A stretch of DNA of 47,371 bases from Saccharofermentans sp. (GTDB lineage: Bacteria > Bacillota > Clostridia > Saccharofermentanales > Saccharofermentanaceae), in assembly GCA_016292145.1 (NCBI GenBank), contig JAEFBA010000010.1, forward strand, positions 1 to 47,371, written 5' to 3'. A program made the translations under genes and the position numbers. Positions 33,780 through 41,943 of this stretch are shown piece after piece. Below the pieces are notes generated by a model. The model did not search any database and had not been told where the DNA came from. It saw nothing but the letters and a program-made list of their open reading frames with translations. Every line of letters begins with the position of its first letter. The stretch's first letter is position 1.

Positions 33780-36052
33780 GCTTTTGCCCCCTTTCCGGAC
33801 TTTTTGCCATTTACTTTCAGGTAAATGCAAAGACCTGCAAAGGCTGCCCAGGAGACTATGGCAAGAGCAATACCTGCCTTGAGTCCGACAGTATGGTATG
33901 TAAATTCAACTGCGTGATGTCCGGAAGGGACCTTGAGGAGCATCATTCCGCATGAGTCTGTGACGGATGTCTTCTGACCGTCTATGGTTACCGTCCAGCC
34001 CTTGTCGTTCGGGACGGAGAAATAGACCATCGTCTCTTTATCGTAATCCGTTGTGAACTTAAATCCGTGATAGTCTCTGGAGAAATTCCCTACTGCGGTC
34101 TGCTGCGCTGCCTTGGCCATATCATCGACCGGGACATTATAGTCGATGCTGCCCACATCAATATGGGTCATGCAGGATGTCACCTTTGCCTCTTCACCGG
34201 GCATGATGACTGCTGCATTCATCAGTGCTATGCCACGCTTCTCAAAAGGAATCTTTGCAAGCTCGCTTGCATACATATACCTGTCCATGGCAAATCCTAT
34301 CGGGAATGCCTCCTGCTCGGTTACATACAAAGTCTTGTTCTTATAGCTTACTGTGTCAACGATGTTCTCAGCACCGGCGTCATCCTTTACCATGTATCTG
34401 CCGCCCAAAAGCTGGCCCAAGCCCGGAACATTGATCCTGCCCTGGCTGGAATTGTTGGTGTCAACTTCAAGCAGGGTGTTGAACTCGTGCGCGGAGTTCT
34501 CGATGGTCGAACTGAAGCACCCTATACTGCTGCCGCCTCCGACCAGTGAGAAGACATTATCTCTCGTATGGTATCTGTACTGGGCATTCAATGTCTTAAG
34601 GTTAATGGAGGCTTCGTATTTCGAGATATATTCCGAAGTATCATCATCCTTGTAATAGTAGAGCGTAAGACCCGTCGTGAAGGCACAGAAGACCATAGTC
34701 ATTACGAGCACAACGCTGTATTTGAGTTTTCCGGTCCTGTGAAGGATATCAAGGAGAACAGGTCCTGCAACCGCAATGATATAGAAATACGTAAATCTGT
34801 CCTCATAGAATACGATCTGCTCTTTGTTGGCACTCCAGTCGACATACTTGATCGCAAGGAAGAATACCGTCGTGGCGAGCACATAAAGCAGCAGGCCCTT
34901 GGACATGAAGTATTCCTTGGGATCTTCTAAAACCTTTACCGTAGCAAGTGCCATTACGAGCACGAACATGTACCACCAGCGCTGGTAAACTGCCGTAAAG
35001 AGCAGGAAGCCTGATGTCATGAACGGGAATATGGATACGGCAAAGAGGAATAACAGGAGCTTTTGGAGCCAGCTTCTGTCCTTGCCGATAAATGCGATAA
35101 CAAGAGAGATGCCGAACAAAGGAAGATAGCATGACGGTGAATCCCAGTTCTGGAAGATGACTGCACTGTTGGCAGGCATAACGTCACCCGGAAGGAGCGT
35201 GCCTTTTATAAGGTGCAGAAGTGACTTCGAATCAAATACGAAATTCCTTAGGTAAAGCGCCATCTCACTTCTGGAATTGCCCTTGATGTAAAGGACGCTC
35301 GGAACAAAGATAACTGCTGCCATGCCTACGCCCAAAACGCCGCAGATGATGCAGCTGAGCATCTTCTTCAATGTTTCCTTTACAGGCTCTTTCCAGTATC
35401 TGAAAAGGAAATAGATGACCATGAAGATTACTTCCTGGATAAAGAAGAAGTAATTGACAGAGCAGTTGATGAAGATGGAAAGGATAAAGAGCGGTCTCTT
35501 CTTTTTGTCGTCTATCGTCTCGACACCCCAGAGCAGCAGCGGGAAAAATGCCACAACGTCGTGGAAGTGGAAGAACATGAGGTTTACCGCCTGGAAACCC
35601 GAGAAAGCATAAAGGAGCGCGCCTATGATGGCGAAGTTATCTTTTTTACCTTCCTCTTTCTTAGTGAACAAGCGCAGATAAATATATGCCGTTAATGCTG
35701 CGACGGTATATTTCAGGATATATAAAGGAGCTACCAGATAAGGGAAAATACCCTTGGGGAGAGCTAAGAATATCCAATAAAACGGGCTTCCCAGATTATA
35801 GAAAGCAAATCCGTTCAATACTGATGAACCGAGATCGAGATTCCAGGTCCACTCGCCGCCGTTGCCGTAATGAACGGCATTCCATACAGCCTGGGCAAAT
35901 GTAAGCTGCTGTGAATTAAAGTCATCACAGATCGTAAGGATCCCACCGTTCCTGATGACAAAGATACAGAAAGTAAGACAAGCGGTAATAAAACCGATAA
36001 TGGTACATTTAAGCAGACCATTACTCTTCTTTAATTTCACTGAAGTATCCAA
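33776..36052 (-). CDS. YfhO family polytopic membrane protein (probable GT-C glycosyltransferase)
   Basis: 758 residues with about twelve helices and a C-terminal outside domain (from about 540) that ends in one more helix. The early loop has C-D-D-F-N-S-Q and G-G-E-W-T-W, fitting the family's acidic first loop. In Bacillus and Listeria YfhO-type proteins glycosylate lipoteichoic or wall teichoic acid using undecaprenyl-phosphate sugars, such as those made by GtrB-like enzymes. The best start is TTG at 36052, with AGGAG 12 bases upstream; no ATG is available nearby. Confidence 0.85.
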   Translation of the reverse strand: MDTSVKLKKSNGLLKCTIIGFITACLTFCIFVIRNGGILTICDDFNSQQLTFAQAVWNAVHYGNGGEWTWNLDLGSSVLNGFAFYNLGSPFYWIFLALPKGIFPYLVAPLYILKYTVAALTAYIYLRLFTKKEEGKKDNFAIIGALLYAFSGFQAVNLMFFHFHDVVAFFPLLLWGVETIDDKKKRPLFILSIFINCSVNYFFFIQEVIFMVIYFLFRYWKEPVKETLKKMLSCIICGVLGVGMAAVIFVPSVLYIKGNSRSEMALYLRNFVFDSKSLLHLIKGTLLPGDVMPANSAVIFQNWDSPSCYLPLFGISLVIAFIGKDRSWLQKLLLFLFAVSIFPFMTSGFLLFTAVYQRWWYMFVLVMALATVKVLEDPKEYFMSKGLLLYVLATTVFFLAIKYVDWSANKEQIVFYEDRFTYFYIIAVAGPVLLDILHRTGKLKYSVVLVMTMVFCAFTTGLTLYYYKDDDTSEYISKYEASINLKTLNAQYRYHTRDNVFSLVGGGSSIGCFSSTIENSAHEFNTLLEVDTNNSSQGRINVPGLGQLLGGRYMVKDDAGAENIVDTVSYKNKTLYVTEQEAFPIGFAMDRYMYASELAKIPFEKRGIALMNAAVIMPGEEAKVTSCMTHIDVGSIDYNVPVDDMAKAAQQTAVGNFSRDYHGFKFTTDYDKETMVYFSVPNDKGWTVTIDGQKTSVTDSCGMMLLKVPSGHHAVEFTYHTVGLKAGIALAIVSWAAFAGLCIYLKVNGKKSGKGAKA

Positions 36053-36103
36053 AGTTCCGATTATCTCCTGCTGAATGCTGATTCTTATTTATTAAACAAA
36101 AAG

Positions 36104-36131
36104 ATAATATCATACGACTTGGCATAATCAA
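36104..36131 (-). promoter_or_regulatory. Promoter of yfhO
   Basis: TTGATT at 36131-36126, 16-base spacer, TATTAT at 36109-36104. Confidence 0.6.
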
Positions 36132-36204
36132 GCAATCGTACTATTTGCACGGGAAAAGCCTTACTTTTTATGCAGTTTACGGGGTGTGCTGTCCGGATTG
36201 CCTT

Positions 36205-37335
36205 TTACTGGTCGCTTATATCACTGTCGAGCGCTACTGCAACCTCATATTCGGGCAATGCTTTCTTAACATCATCAGTGATATGAGCTACAAGACCGGC
36301 CCTGTCTTTCTCATCAAAATCCACGACAACGTCGAAAGTGATCCTTTTATTCTCCTCATCGACATAGAAACCATGTATCTGCTTGATGTGCTTATGGTCT
36401 ACGACGAGCTTTTCGATCTCATCTCTCATGCGCATGAGCTTCTCATCAGAGGAGTTCCTTGAATAAAGACCTATCGCCGTGATAAAGATCCCGGTGTCCT
36501 GATAGACCTTAGCCGTAATGCGTCTTGTGAGCGCATCGACCTTATCAGCGGTCATCGTGTCATCGACTTCAATATGAAGCGAGCCGAGATATTTGTCAGG
36601 ACCATAGTTGTGAAGGACGAGATCGTAAGCGCCATAGACTTCGTCAAAAGACAGCACGCTGTCTTTTACCTTCTTCGTGTATTCGGCCTCCACTCTGTGT
36701 CCGACCATGTCATCAACGGCCTCCTTTATGATCTCGAAGCCTGCCTTAAGGATAAATAATGAAATGATAACGCTGACATATGCTTCGATATTGAACTTGA
36801 AGATCAAGAGGATCACTGCGGAAATGAGGACTGCAGTGGAAAGTATTGCGTCGAAAAGCGCATCCGTTCCGGATGAGATAAGAAGATCCGATTTAACTTT
36901 CTTTCCCTGTCCCTTAACAAATAATCCAAGAACGATCTTAACCGCTATCGCCACAGAGATGACCGTAAGAGAAAGCGCACTGTGGTCTGCTTCCACAGGA
37001 TGGATGATCTTCTGGACAGATTCCCAGAGAGCCGTAATACCTGCGTAAAGGATCAGGGCGGCAATGATCATCTGAGCCAGATACTCGACACGCCCGTGTC
37101 CCAACGGATGCTTATAATCCGGCTTCTTGGAGGCTATCTTTGTGCCTATGATCGCAACCACGGAAGATAAGACGTCACTGAAGTTGTTGACGGCATCAAG
37201 TACCATCGCCGTCGAATGAACGGCAACGCCGATAAGGGCTTTGAAGGATGCCAGAAAAATATTGGCTATTATCCCTATGATGCCCGTCCTGACTATCGTT
37301 TTCTCTCTGTTGATCGTTTTAGTCTGCTCTGCCAT
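36205..37335 (-). CDS. Cation diffusion facilitator family transporter
   Basis: 376 residues: six membrane helices in the first 215 residues, then two ferredoxin-like cytoplasmic parts, the second being an added C-terminal domain. Helix II reads L-D-A-V-N-N-F-S-D and helix V S-S-G-T-D-A-L-F-D-A, the places where metal ligands sit. Exports a divalent metal such as Mn, Fe or Zn by proton exchange; the metal is not certain, and the Asn in helix II differs from the D-x3-D of zinc exporters. ATG 37335 with AGGA 6 bases before; a TTG further up is rejected. Confidence 0.9.
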   Translation of the reverse strand: MAEQTKTINREKTIVRTGIIGIIANIFLASFKALIGVAVHSTAMVLDAVNNFSDVLSSVVAIIGTKIASKKPDYKHPLGHGRVEYLAQMIIAALILYAGITALWESVQKIIHPVEADHSALSLTVISVAIAVKIVLGLFVKGQGKKVKSDLLISSGTDALFDAILSTAVLISAVILLIFKFNIEAYVSVIISLFILKAGFEIIKEAVDDMVGHRVEAEYTKKVKDSVLSFDEVYGAYDLVLHNYGPDKYLGSLHIEVDDTMTADKVDALTRRITAKVYQDTGIFITAIGLYSRNSSDEKLMRMRDEIEKLVVDHKHIKQIHGFYVDEENKRITFDVVVDFDEKDRAGLVAHITDDVKKALPEYEVAVALDSDISDQ

Positions 37336-37351
37336 GGCTGTTCCTGCTTTC

Positions 37352-37407
37352 AAAAAATAAGCGGGCCCGCGCTGCAGCCTCTTTTCTTAAGCCTTACACG
37401 GACCCGC
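37352..37407 (-). terminator. Terminator after rubredoxin
   Basis: GCGGGTCCG pairs with CGGGCCCGC (one G-U pair) around a 29-base loop and is followed by TTATTTTTT, just before the efflux gene start. Confidence 0.6.
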
Positions 37408-37423
37408 AGATGATCTTAACTGA

Positions 37424-37582
37424 TTATGCGGGCTGGAAATTCTCCTTGCCTACACCGCAAACAGGGCATACCCAATCCTCAGGGATATCCTCGAACGCTG
37501 TGCCGGGTGCAATTCCGCTGTCGGGATCACCGATCTCGGGGTCATATTCGTATCCGCATAAAGCGCAAACATACTTCTGCAT
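37424..37582 (-). CDS. Rubredoxin
   Basis: 52 residues. Two C-x2-C knuckles, C-A-L-C-G-Y near residue 6 and C-P-V-C-G-V near 39, hold one iron; Y-E-Y-D-P and P-E-D-W are the conserved core. A small cytoplasmic electron carrier for oxygen and peroxide detoxification in anaerobes. A perfect AAGGAGG lies 8 bases before the ATG, so it is probably made in quantity. It stands alone, with terminators on both sides. Confidence 0.96.
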   Translation of the reverse strand: MQKYVCALCGYEYDPEIGDPDSGIAPGTAFEDIPEDWVCPVCGVGKENFQPA

Positions 37583-37698
37583 AAATTTATCCTCCTTGGA
37601 TTAGGTTATAAATTGATTTTACAGTTTTTTTGATTTTATTCATATCAGTTTCAGGGTCTTATTTTCTTGCCGGCCCGGATTGAAGCATTCAGATAAAC

Positions 37699-37772
37699 AA
37701 AAACTCTCTCTTCGGACTTTTCCGCATGGATGCGAAGCATCCGAGGACCTTGTCCGGAGAGAGAGTTTTTTG
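37699..37772. terminator. Long hairpin after tRNA-Gly (CCC)
   Basis: AACTCTCTC and GAGAGAGTT close a stem of over 60 bases with inner GGAC/GTCC and GGATGC/GCATCC pairings. There is an A-run on one side and a T-run on the other, so it can work in both directions. Confidence 0.75.
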
Positions 37773-37775
37773 TTT

Positions 37776-37851
<76 letters not shown>

Positions 37852-37883
37852 AAAGGTCTTAAAACAAAGAAATCTTATCAGAC

Positions 37884-38987
37884 CTATAAGTCGAAATCAA
37901 ACGCCGGAGCCATCTTTATCCTGTCGTCTCCGGCAAACTTTATGAAGTCGTCTGCCATCTCGTGTCTGAAGTCTTCAGTGACAAAAGGTATCCAGAACTG
38001 GGTATCCGAGAAATTCGCCCAGGTAAGCATATACGCTAGGCGCCTTCCGCCCTCTGTGGAGGTAACGGCATCGAGGAGTTCCGTAAACCAGTCCGGTATC
38101 GTATTGTCCATCGGGGCAAGGCCTTCGAAGTAGCCGTTCTCAGTCTCAAGGGAGCGGTAGCCGATCTCGGTGAGCGCTGTTATCTTGCCCCTCTCTTGGG
38201 AGATCTTGTAGACCACATCAATAGATGAGGACATCTTATGGAAGAAGCCGTCACCCTTGTGAGGCTTGTCGTTATAAAGGTCGAGGCCCATGATGTCGAT
38301 ATATTCGTCGCCGGGATATCTTGCCAGATACTCATCTTCGCTGCCGATGAAGCCGTTGGGTGAATAGCAGAATGCAAGGTTATCGACACCCTTCTCGCCC
38401 AGAAGATAATCGACGGTATACCGGAACAGTTCTATGAACTCTTCATCAGTCATGAAGCTCTTGCCCCACCAGAACCAGTCGCCGTTGCACTCGTGGAAGG
38501 GACGGAAGATCATGGGGATCTTCTCGCCTTCGACGTCTATGCACAATGAAGCGAACTCGGCGATCATGTCGAGGAATCTTCTGTACTTGGAATTTAAGTC
38601 TCCGCCGGGCAATATCCTTCTGCCGCAGTCACCGTCGGTGTAATTAGGCGAGTAATCGTAGAACTCATCGCCGCCTAAGGTAAAGTTCGGCATGTGCGAA
38701 GACAATGTGATGATGAGGCCCTGACGAGTTAAGTTCTTAACGACCGTAACGAGGTCTGTCATCTTGCCTTCATAACCCAGGAAGCTGAGCGTATCGATGC
38801 CTGCAACCGCCGGATGGCTGCCCGTAAGGTTCTTGCAGTCAGATTCCGTGCCGTCTGTTGCATTTATGGACACGCCGATGTGGCCGCAGTTCTGCTGACC
38901 GAACATGATCTTGTCACTATCCGAGAAGTCTCTTAATATGCCCAAGAGACTCTCGAGCTTATCTGATCTTCTATATTTTGTTTCCAT
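37884..38987 (-). CDS. GH26 family glycoside hydrolase (beta-mannanase-like), cytoplasmic
   Basis: 367 residues, a TIM barrel. The acid/base Glu166 is in F-R-P-F-H-E-C-N-G-D-W-F-W-W-G and the nucleophile Glu274 in A-L-T-E-I-G-Y. Other GH26 features are the G-Q-Q-N start and W-A-N-F. Family 26 mainly cleaves beta-1,4-mannan. There is no signal peptide or carbohydrate-binding module, so it should act on imported manno-oligosaccharides. It abuts the next gene upstream with no gap (TAAATG). Confidence 0.9.
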   Translation of the reverse strand: METKYRRSDKLESLLGILRDFSDSDKIMFGQQNCGHIGVSINATDGTESDCKNLTGSHPAVAGIDTLSFLGYEGKMTDLVTVVKNLTRQGLIITLSSHMPNFTLGGDEFYDYSPNYTDGDCGRRILPGGDLNSKYRRFLDMIAEFASLCIDVEGEKIPMIFRPFHECNGDWFWWGKSFMTDEEFIELFRYTVDYLLGEKGVDNLAFCYSPNGFIGSEDEYLARYPGDEYIDIMGLDLYNDKPHKGDGFFHKMSSSIDVVYKISQERGKITALTEIGYRSLETENGYFEGLAPMDNTIPDWFTELLDAVTSTEGGRRLAYMLTWANFSDTQFWIPFVTEDFRHEMADDFIKFAGDDRIKMAPAFDFDL

Positions 38988-39941
38988 TTAATTCTTGCCC
39001 TGTTTCTTCTGAAAATCGCCGAACGGATCCTGGATATCCGAGATGTCGCCGCCAAGATGCTGGATAGCTGACATCATTTCGTAGAACAAGTCTCTCTCGA
39101 TAGTCTTCTGATTTCTGTTGATGTAATTCTTGAACATCGCCACAGCCCTGTCATCGCCGTAATCAGCGAGGCAGATGACCGCATAGATCTTATTGGTCAT
39201 GTATCTGAATGCGTGTCTTAATGTCTGGTAGATCTCTTCCGTCTTATGCTCTTTGCCGATCTCGGTAAGCATTATGACTACGTCTTCGTATGGACCTTCC
39301 AGGCCGTCTTCGACATTGCTCTCGAGTATGCTGATGAGGAACGGCTCTGATACTTCAGGGAACGCTTCAACATATCCGGCAATGGACTCTGCGACAAATT
39401 CCCGTGTCTTGCCATAGCTTAAATAACGGTCTAAGACTGCCTGGATGAAGCAGGGTTCCTTCATTACCGTAAGCACGTCAAAGCATGCTATTGCCTTCTG
39501 GAACTGCATCTCGAAAAGAACATTCTCATCAGTAAGTTCCTCTTCTGTCCATGCACATTCGCCGATTATCTTTCCGCAGTAATCCCTTACCATATCGGCA
39601 GACTCTGTTGCGATGCTTGCAACCAGGGACTGGGGCACACCTCTGTCCAGATTAAGTGCGGCATATTCCAATGCTTCTGTCTTCTCTTCAAAGCCGAGCT
39701 CATCGAAGAGCTCTCTCATCGACTTACCGCCAAGTTTCTCATCAGGCTCGTTCTCGAGCTTGGTCGTAGCCATGTCTGTCTCTTCCTTGGCCAGACGCTG
39801 GATATATTCTTCGTAAGTTGCATCGTCGACGCCTTCAGGCTTCTGGTCTAACTGGTCACCGAATTCGTCTAACTTCTGCTCAAGGATCAAAGCACCGATC
39901 TCATCATATCTTTTAAGTAAGTCCTTAATATCGTCTCTCAT
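38988..39941 (-). CDS. HEAT-like all-helical protein, partner of GH26
   Basis: 317 residues, acidic, all alpha with repeating helix pairs (for example F-V-A-E-S-I-A-G-Y-V-E-A-F and Y-E-D-V-V-I-M-L-T-E-I-G). No signal, no catalytic motif that I recognise. GAGG lies 5 bases before the ATG. Its stop touches the GH26 start, so the two proteins are made together. Possibly a scaffold or protein-binding module; function unknown. Confidence 0.72.
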   Translation of the reverse strand: MRDDIKDLLKRYDEIGALILEQKLDEFGDQLDQKPEGVDDATYEEYIQRLAKEETDMATTKLENEPDEKLGGKSMRELFDELGFEEKTEALEYAALNLDRGVPQSLVASIATESADMVRDYCGKIIGECAWTEEELTDENVLFEMQFQKAIACFDVLTVMKEPCFIQAVLDRYLSYGKTREFVAESIAGYVEAFPEVSEPFLISILESNVEDGLEGPYEDVVIMLTEIGKEHKTEEIYQTLRHAFRYMTNKIYAVICLADYGDDRAVAMFKNYINRNQKTIERDLFYEMMSAIQHLGGDISDIQDPFGDFQKKQGKN

Positions 39942-40006
39942 GTAAACCTCATCTTCCGGGTTAATCCTATTGATCTTATCCCGAATATTCTACTCTGATT
40001 ATTTGT

Positions 40007-40044
40007 GTAAAAAAAGCGTCGCTTTGTAAGAAAAGCGACGCTTT
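40007..40044 (-). terminator. Terminator of the Met-Glu-Cys tRNA operon
   Basis: AAAGCGTCGCTTT / AAAAGCGACGCTTT stem followed by T7 on the minus strand; the stem begins at the CCA end of tRNA-Cys. Confidence 0.92.
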
Positions 40045-40117
40045 GGAGGTACCACCCAGATTTGAACTGGGGATCAGGGTTTTGCAGACCCATGCCTTAC
40101 CACTTGGCTATGGTACC
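40044..40117 (-). tRNA. tRNA-Cys (GCA)
   Basis: 74 bases with CCA. Acceptor GGTACCA, D-arm TAGCCAAGTGGTAAGGC, anticodon loop CTGCAAA, T-loop GTTCAAATC. Third gene of the tRNA operon. Confidence 0.96.
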
Positions 40118-40119
40118 AT

Positions 40120-40194
40120 TGGTGACCCGTACGAGAGTTGAACTCGTTACTCCGCCGTGAAAGGGCGACGTCTTAGCCGGTTGACCAACGGGCC
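40120..40194 (-). tRNA. tRNA-Glu (TTC)
   Basis: 75 bases with CCA. Acceptor GGCCCGT, anticodon loop CTTTCAC between TCGCC and GGCGG, T-loop GTTCAACTC. Confidence 0.96.
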
Positions 40195-40199
40195 TTTTA

Positions 40200-40276
40200 T
40201 GGTAGCGGCAGTGGGATTCGAACCTACGACCTGCCGGGTATGAACCGGACGCTCTGGCCAACTGAGCTATGCCGCC
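40200..40276 (-). tRNA. tRNA-Met (CAT), elongator type
   Basis: 77 bases with CCA. Acceptor GGCGGCA pairs through position 1 (G-U), unlike the unpaired C-A of initiator tRNA. Anticodon loop TTCATAC, T-loop GTTCGAATC. The sequence follows the Gram-positive elongator tRNA-Met pattern; a CAU tRNA-Ile is the less likely reading. First gene of the operon. Confidence 0.9.
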
Positions 40277-40293
40277 ATAAAAGTTGCTTTGAA

Positions 40294-40322
40294 ATTATAA
40301 CCACGCACAGTTTCAAAGTCAA
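40294..40322 (-). promoter_or_regulatory. Promoter of the Met-Glu-Cys tRNA operon
   Basis: TTGACT at 40322-40317, 17-base spacer, TATAAT at 40299-40294. Confidence 0.9.
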
Positions 40323-40412
40323 TAGAAATAAGAAGAAAAGAAGATATAGTTTTTACTTATTTTCAGATATAACTGCTTGCTTTGATATGTACCAGACAAA
40401 GAGCTTATTGAT

Positions 40413-40498
40413 CGCGCGGTCGCTTCCGCACAAGCGAAGCGCGGAGGACTCTAGCGAGCATGATCGATAATCGCGCCTCCGCATGTCGCGTAAGCGAC
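40413..40498. repeat. Dense hairpin cluster after the two-helix protein genes
   Basis: Three adjacent stems: GCGC...CGCTT/AAGCG...GCGC (40414-40442), GCGGAGG/CCTCCGC (40441-40482) with inner GCGA/TCGC, and GTCGC-GTAA-GCGAC (40485-40498) with a GNRA-type loop. It begins 21 bases after the stop of the gene at 40519. No gene is seen in 40277-40518 beyond this and the tRNA promoter. Confidence 0.6.
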
Positions 40499-40518
40499 GA
40501 GGACAGCGGCGGAAACCA

Positions 40519-40938
40519 TCAATAATCTCTGTTCTGCATTTTCCAGTTAGACCACTCCACTGCCCTTTTATGCCTTTGCGTAAGGTATATCATGTTCGAC
40601 AGTTCCGTCGCCTTCCTGAAGGCTCTCTGCTCGAACAGTTTGGACAGCACGATCCAGCCTGCAATGACTGCTATGACTGCAAAGCATATGATCATGAGGA
40701 TCAGAAAAATGTAATTGTAATCGTTAAATCCGAAAGAATACCCGCCAAGCGAAGGGATCTTTATATACTCGCCGGAATTATAGAACAGGCTCATGAAAAC
40801 CATGCCGGCTATAAAGAAAACACCCATAACGATAAGTGAAGCTATAAAACGCTTACGGCTGAATCTGAACAGGAGCGGGATCTTTTCGAACTGCTCGTTG
40901 TACAAAAAAGTAAAGTTATCGTCATTCTCGATAGACAT
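40519..40938 (-). CDS. Two-helix membrane protein, paralogue 1
   Basis: 139 residues. Order: short N-terminus with F-T-F-L-Y-N-E-Q-F-E-K-I-P, helix at about 30-52, an outside loop, helix at about 76-98, then a basic cytoplasmic tail (Q-R-A-F-R-K-A-T-E-L-S-N-M-I-Y-L ... W-S-N-W-K-M-Q-N-R-D-Y). It shares all these parts with the next two genes. AGGGG is 10 bases before the ATG. I do not recognise the family. Confidence 0.75.
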   Translation of the reverse strand: MSIENDDNFTFLYNEQFEKIPLLFRFSRKRFIASLIVMGVFFIAGMVFMSLFYNSGEYIKIPSLGGYSFGFNDYNYIFLILMIICFAVIAVIAGWIVLSKLFEQRAFRKATELSNMIYLTQRHKRAVEWSNWKMQNRDY

Positions 40939-40956
40939 CGCCGCTTATCCCCTTTA

Positions 40957-41385
40957 TCAGTAATCTCTGTTCTGTGATTTCCAGTCAGACCATATCCGTG
41001 CCTGCCTGTGACGCTCTTCAAGATAGTACATGTTCGACAGATGCGAGGCTCTCTTATAAGCGCGTCTCTCATATGTCCTGGCTATAAGCATCCATGCGCC
41101 GAGCAGCGCAATCACTACAGCACAGATCAATGCAGCATACAGGTAACCGTATTCATATGTGTTTATCAGCTGATATGTTCCGACGGTGCTCTGCTGAAGA
41201 ATAGAGGGCACCATTTCTGTCTTGCCGGTATTGTAAAAGACCGTTGTAAGTATGCAAACGACCGGGATAAGGACGAGCATGACCGTAAGTGCTATCTTAT
41301 AGCGCTTTTTGCTGAACCTGAGCAGCTTGGGTAATTTCTCGTACTCGTCGTTGTACAGGAAAGTAAATGTCTCGTCGTTCTCCAT
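40957..41385 (-). CDS. Two-helix membrane protein, paralogue 2
   Basis: 142 residues, closest to paralogue 1: F-T-F-L-Y-N-D-E-Y-E-K-L-P near the start, two helices (about 29-50 and 80-101), and the tail R-A-Y-K-R-A-S-H-L-S-N-M-Y-Y-L ... W-S-D-W-K-S-Q-N-R-D-Y. It lies 18 bases before paralogue 1 and 3 bases after paralogue 3. Function unknown. Confidence 0.75.
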   Translation of the reverse strand: MENDETFTFLYNDEYEKLPKLLRFSKKRYKIALTVMLVLIPVVCILTTVFYNTGKTEMVPSILQQSTVGTYQLINTYEYGYLYAALICAVVIALLGAWMLIARTYERRAYKRASHLSNMYYLEERHRQARIWSDWKSQNRDY

Positions 41386-41388
41386 GGA

Positions 41389-41781
41389 TCAGTTATCCCC
41401 CATACCTGACTTCCGCTCTTTCCATGTCACCAGCATCTTGTGGTGTTCATCAAGTAAGACCATCCCTGCAAGTTTTGACGCTTTCTTATATGCAGTGTTC
41501 TCATACTGTCTGCATACCAACAGCCAGATCAATGTCAAGGCAAAGACCAAAACGCAGAAGAACACAAAGATCATGTATTCTGCATCAGTAAGTGCCCCCA
41601 CCGGAAGATCACCGTTAAAGGCCTGGGTGGCCTTTGAGAGGAAGAAAGCCCCGGAAGCGGCAGAGACCGCCATTACGATAAGAGCTATCACGAATCCCAC
41701 TTTGGTGCATCTGAATATCCCGGGGATCATTCTGAGTTCCTCGTAATATAAGAATTCAAATGTGTTCTCATCCGTTCTCAT
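41389..41781 (-). CDS. Two-helix membrane protein, paralogue 3
   Basis: 130 residues, the most diverged copy: F-E-F-L-Y-Y-E-E-L-R-M-I-P, two helices (about 28-50 and 67-90), tail T-A-Y-K-K-A-S-K-L-A-G-M-V-L-L-D-E-H-H. ATG 41781 fits the paralogues. No ribosome site; TATTAT lies exactly 6 bases before the ATG, so the transcript may be leaderless and this is the first gene of the three. Confidence 0.72.
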   Translation of the reverse strand: MRTDENTFEFLYYEELRMIPGIFRCTKVGFVIALIVMAVSAASGAFFLSKATQAFNGDLPVGALTDAEYMIFVFFCVLVFALTLIWLLVCRQYENTAYKKASKLAGMVLLDEHHKMLVTWKERKSGMGDN

Positions 41782-41833
41782 ACAAGAATAATAGCAAAAG
41801 CGGTATTTTATTTCGAGTAAAAACTTAGTAAAG

Positions 41834-41879
41834 AAACCTGCTAACAAAAATCAATAGCCTGTTGGCAGGTTTTTGTTTT
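41834..41879 (+). terminator. Hairpin with T-rich tail beside the IS110 right side
   Basis: AAACCTGCTAACA pairs with TGTTGGCAGGTTT (13 pairs, one G-U) and is followed on the plus strand by TTTTGTTTTG. It may end the transposase message on the minus strand, or be host sequence. Confidence 0.6.
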
Positions 41880-41943
41880 GAAACAACTAGGCACAGCAAA
41901 CAGTCCGGAGTCAAATCCGGTCTTTGTTTTAGCATCAATGGAT

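Noticed and set aside
40200..40276. Initiator tRNA-Met
   Set aside because: Position 1 is G, paired with U72, and the anticodon stem lacks the three G-C pairs of initiator tRNA.
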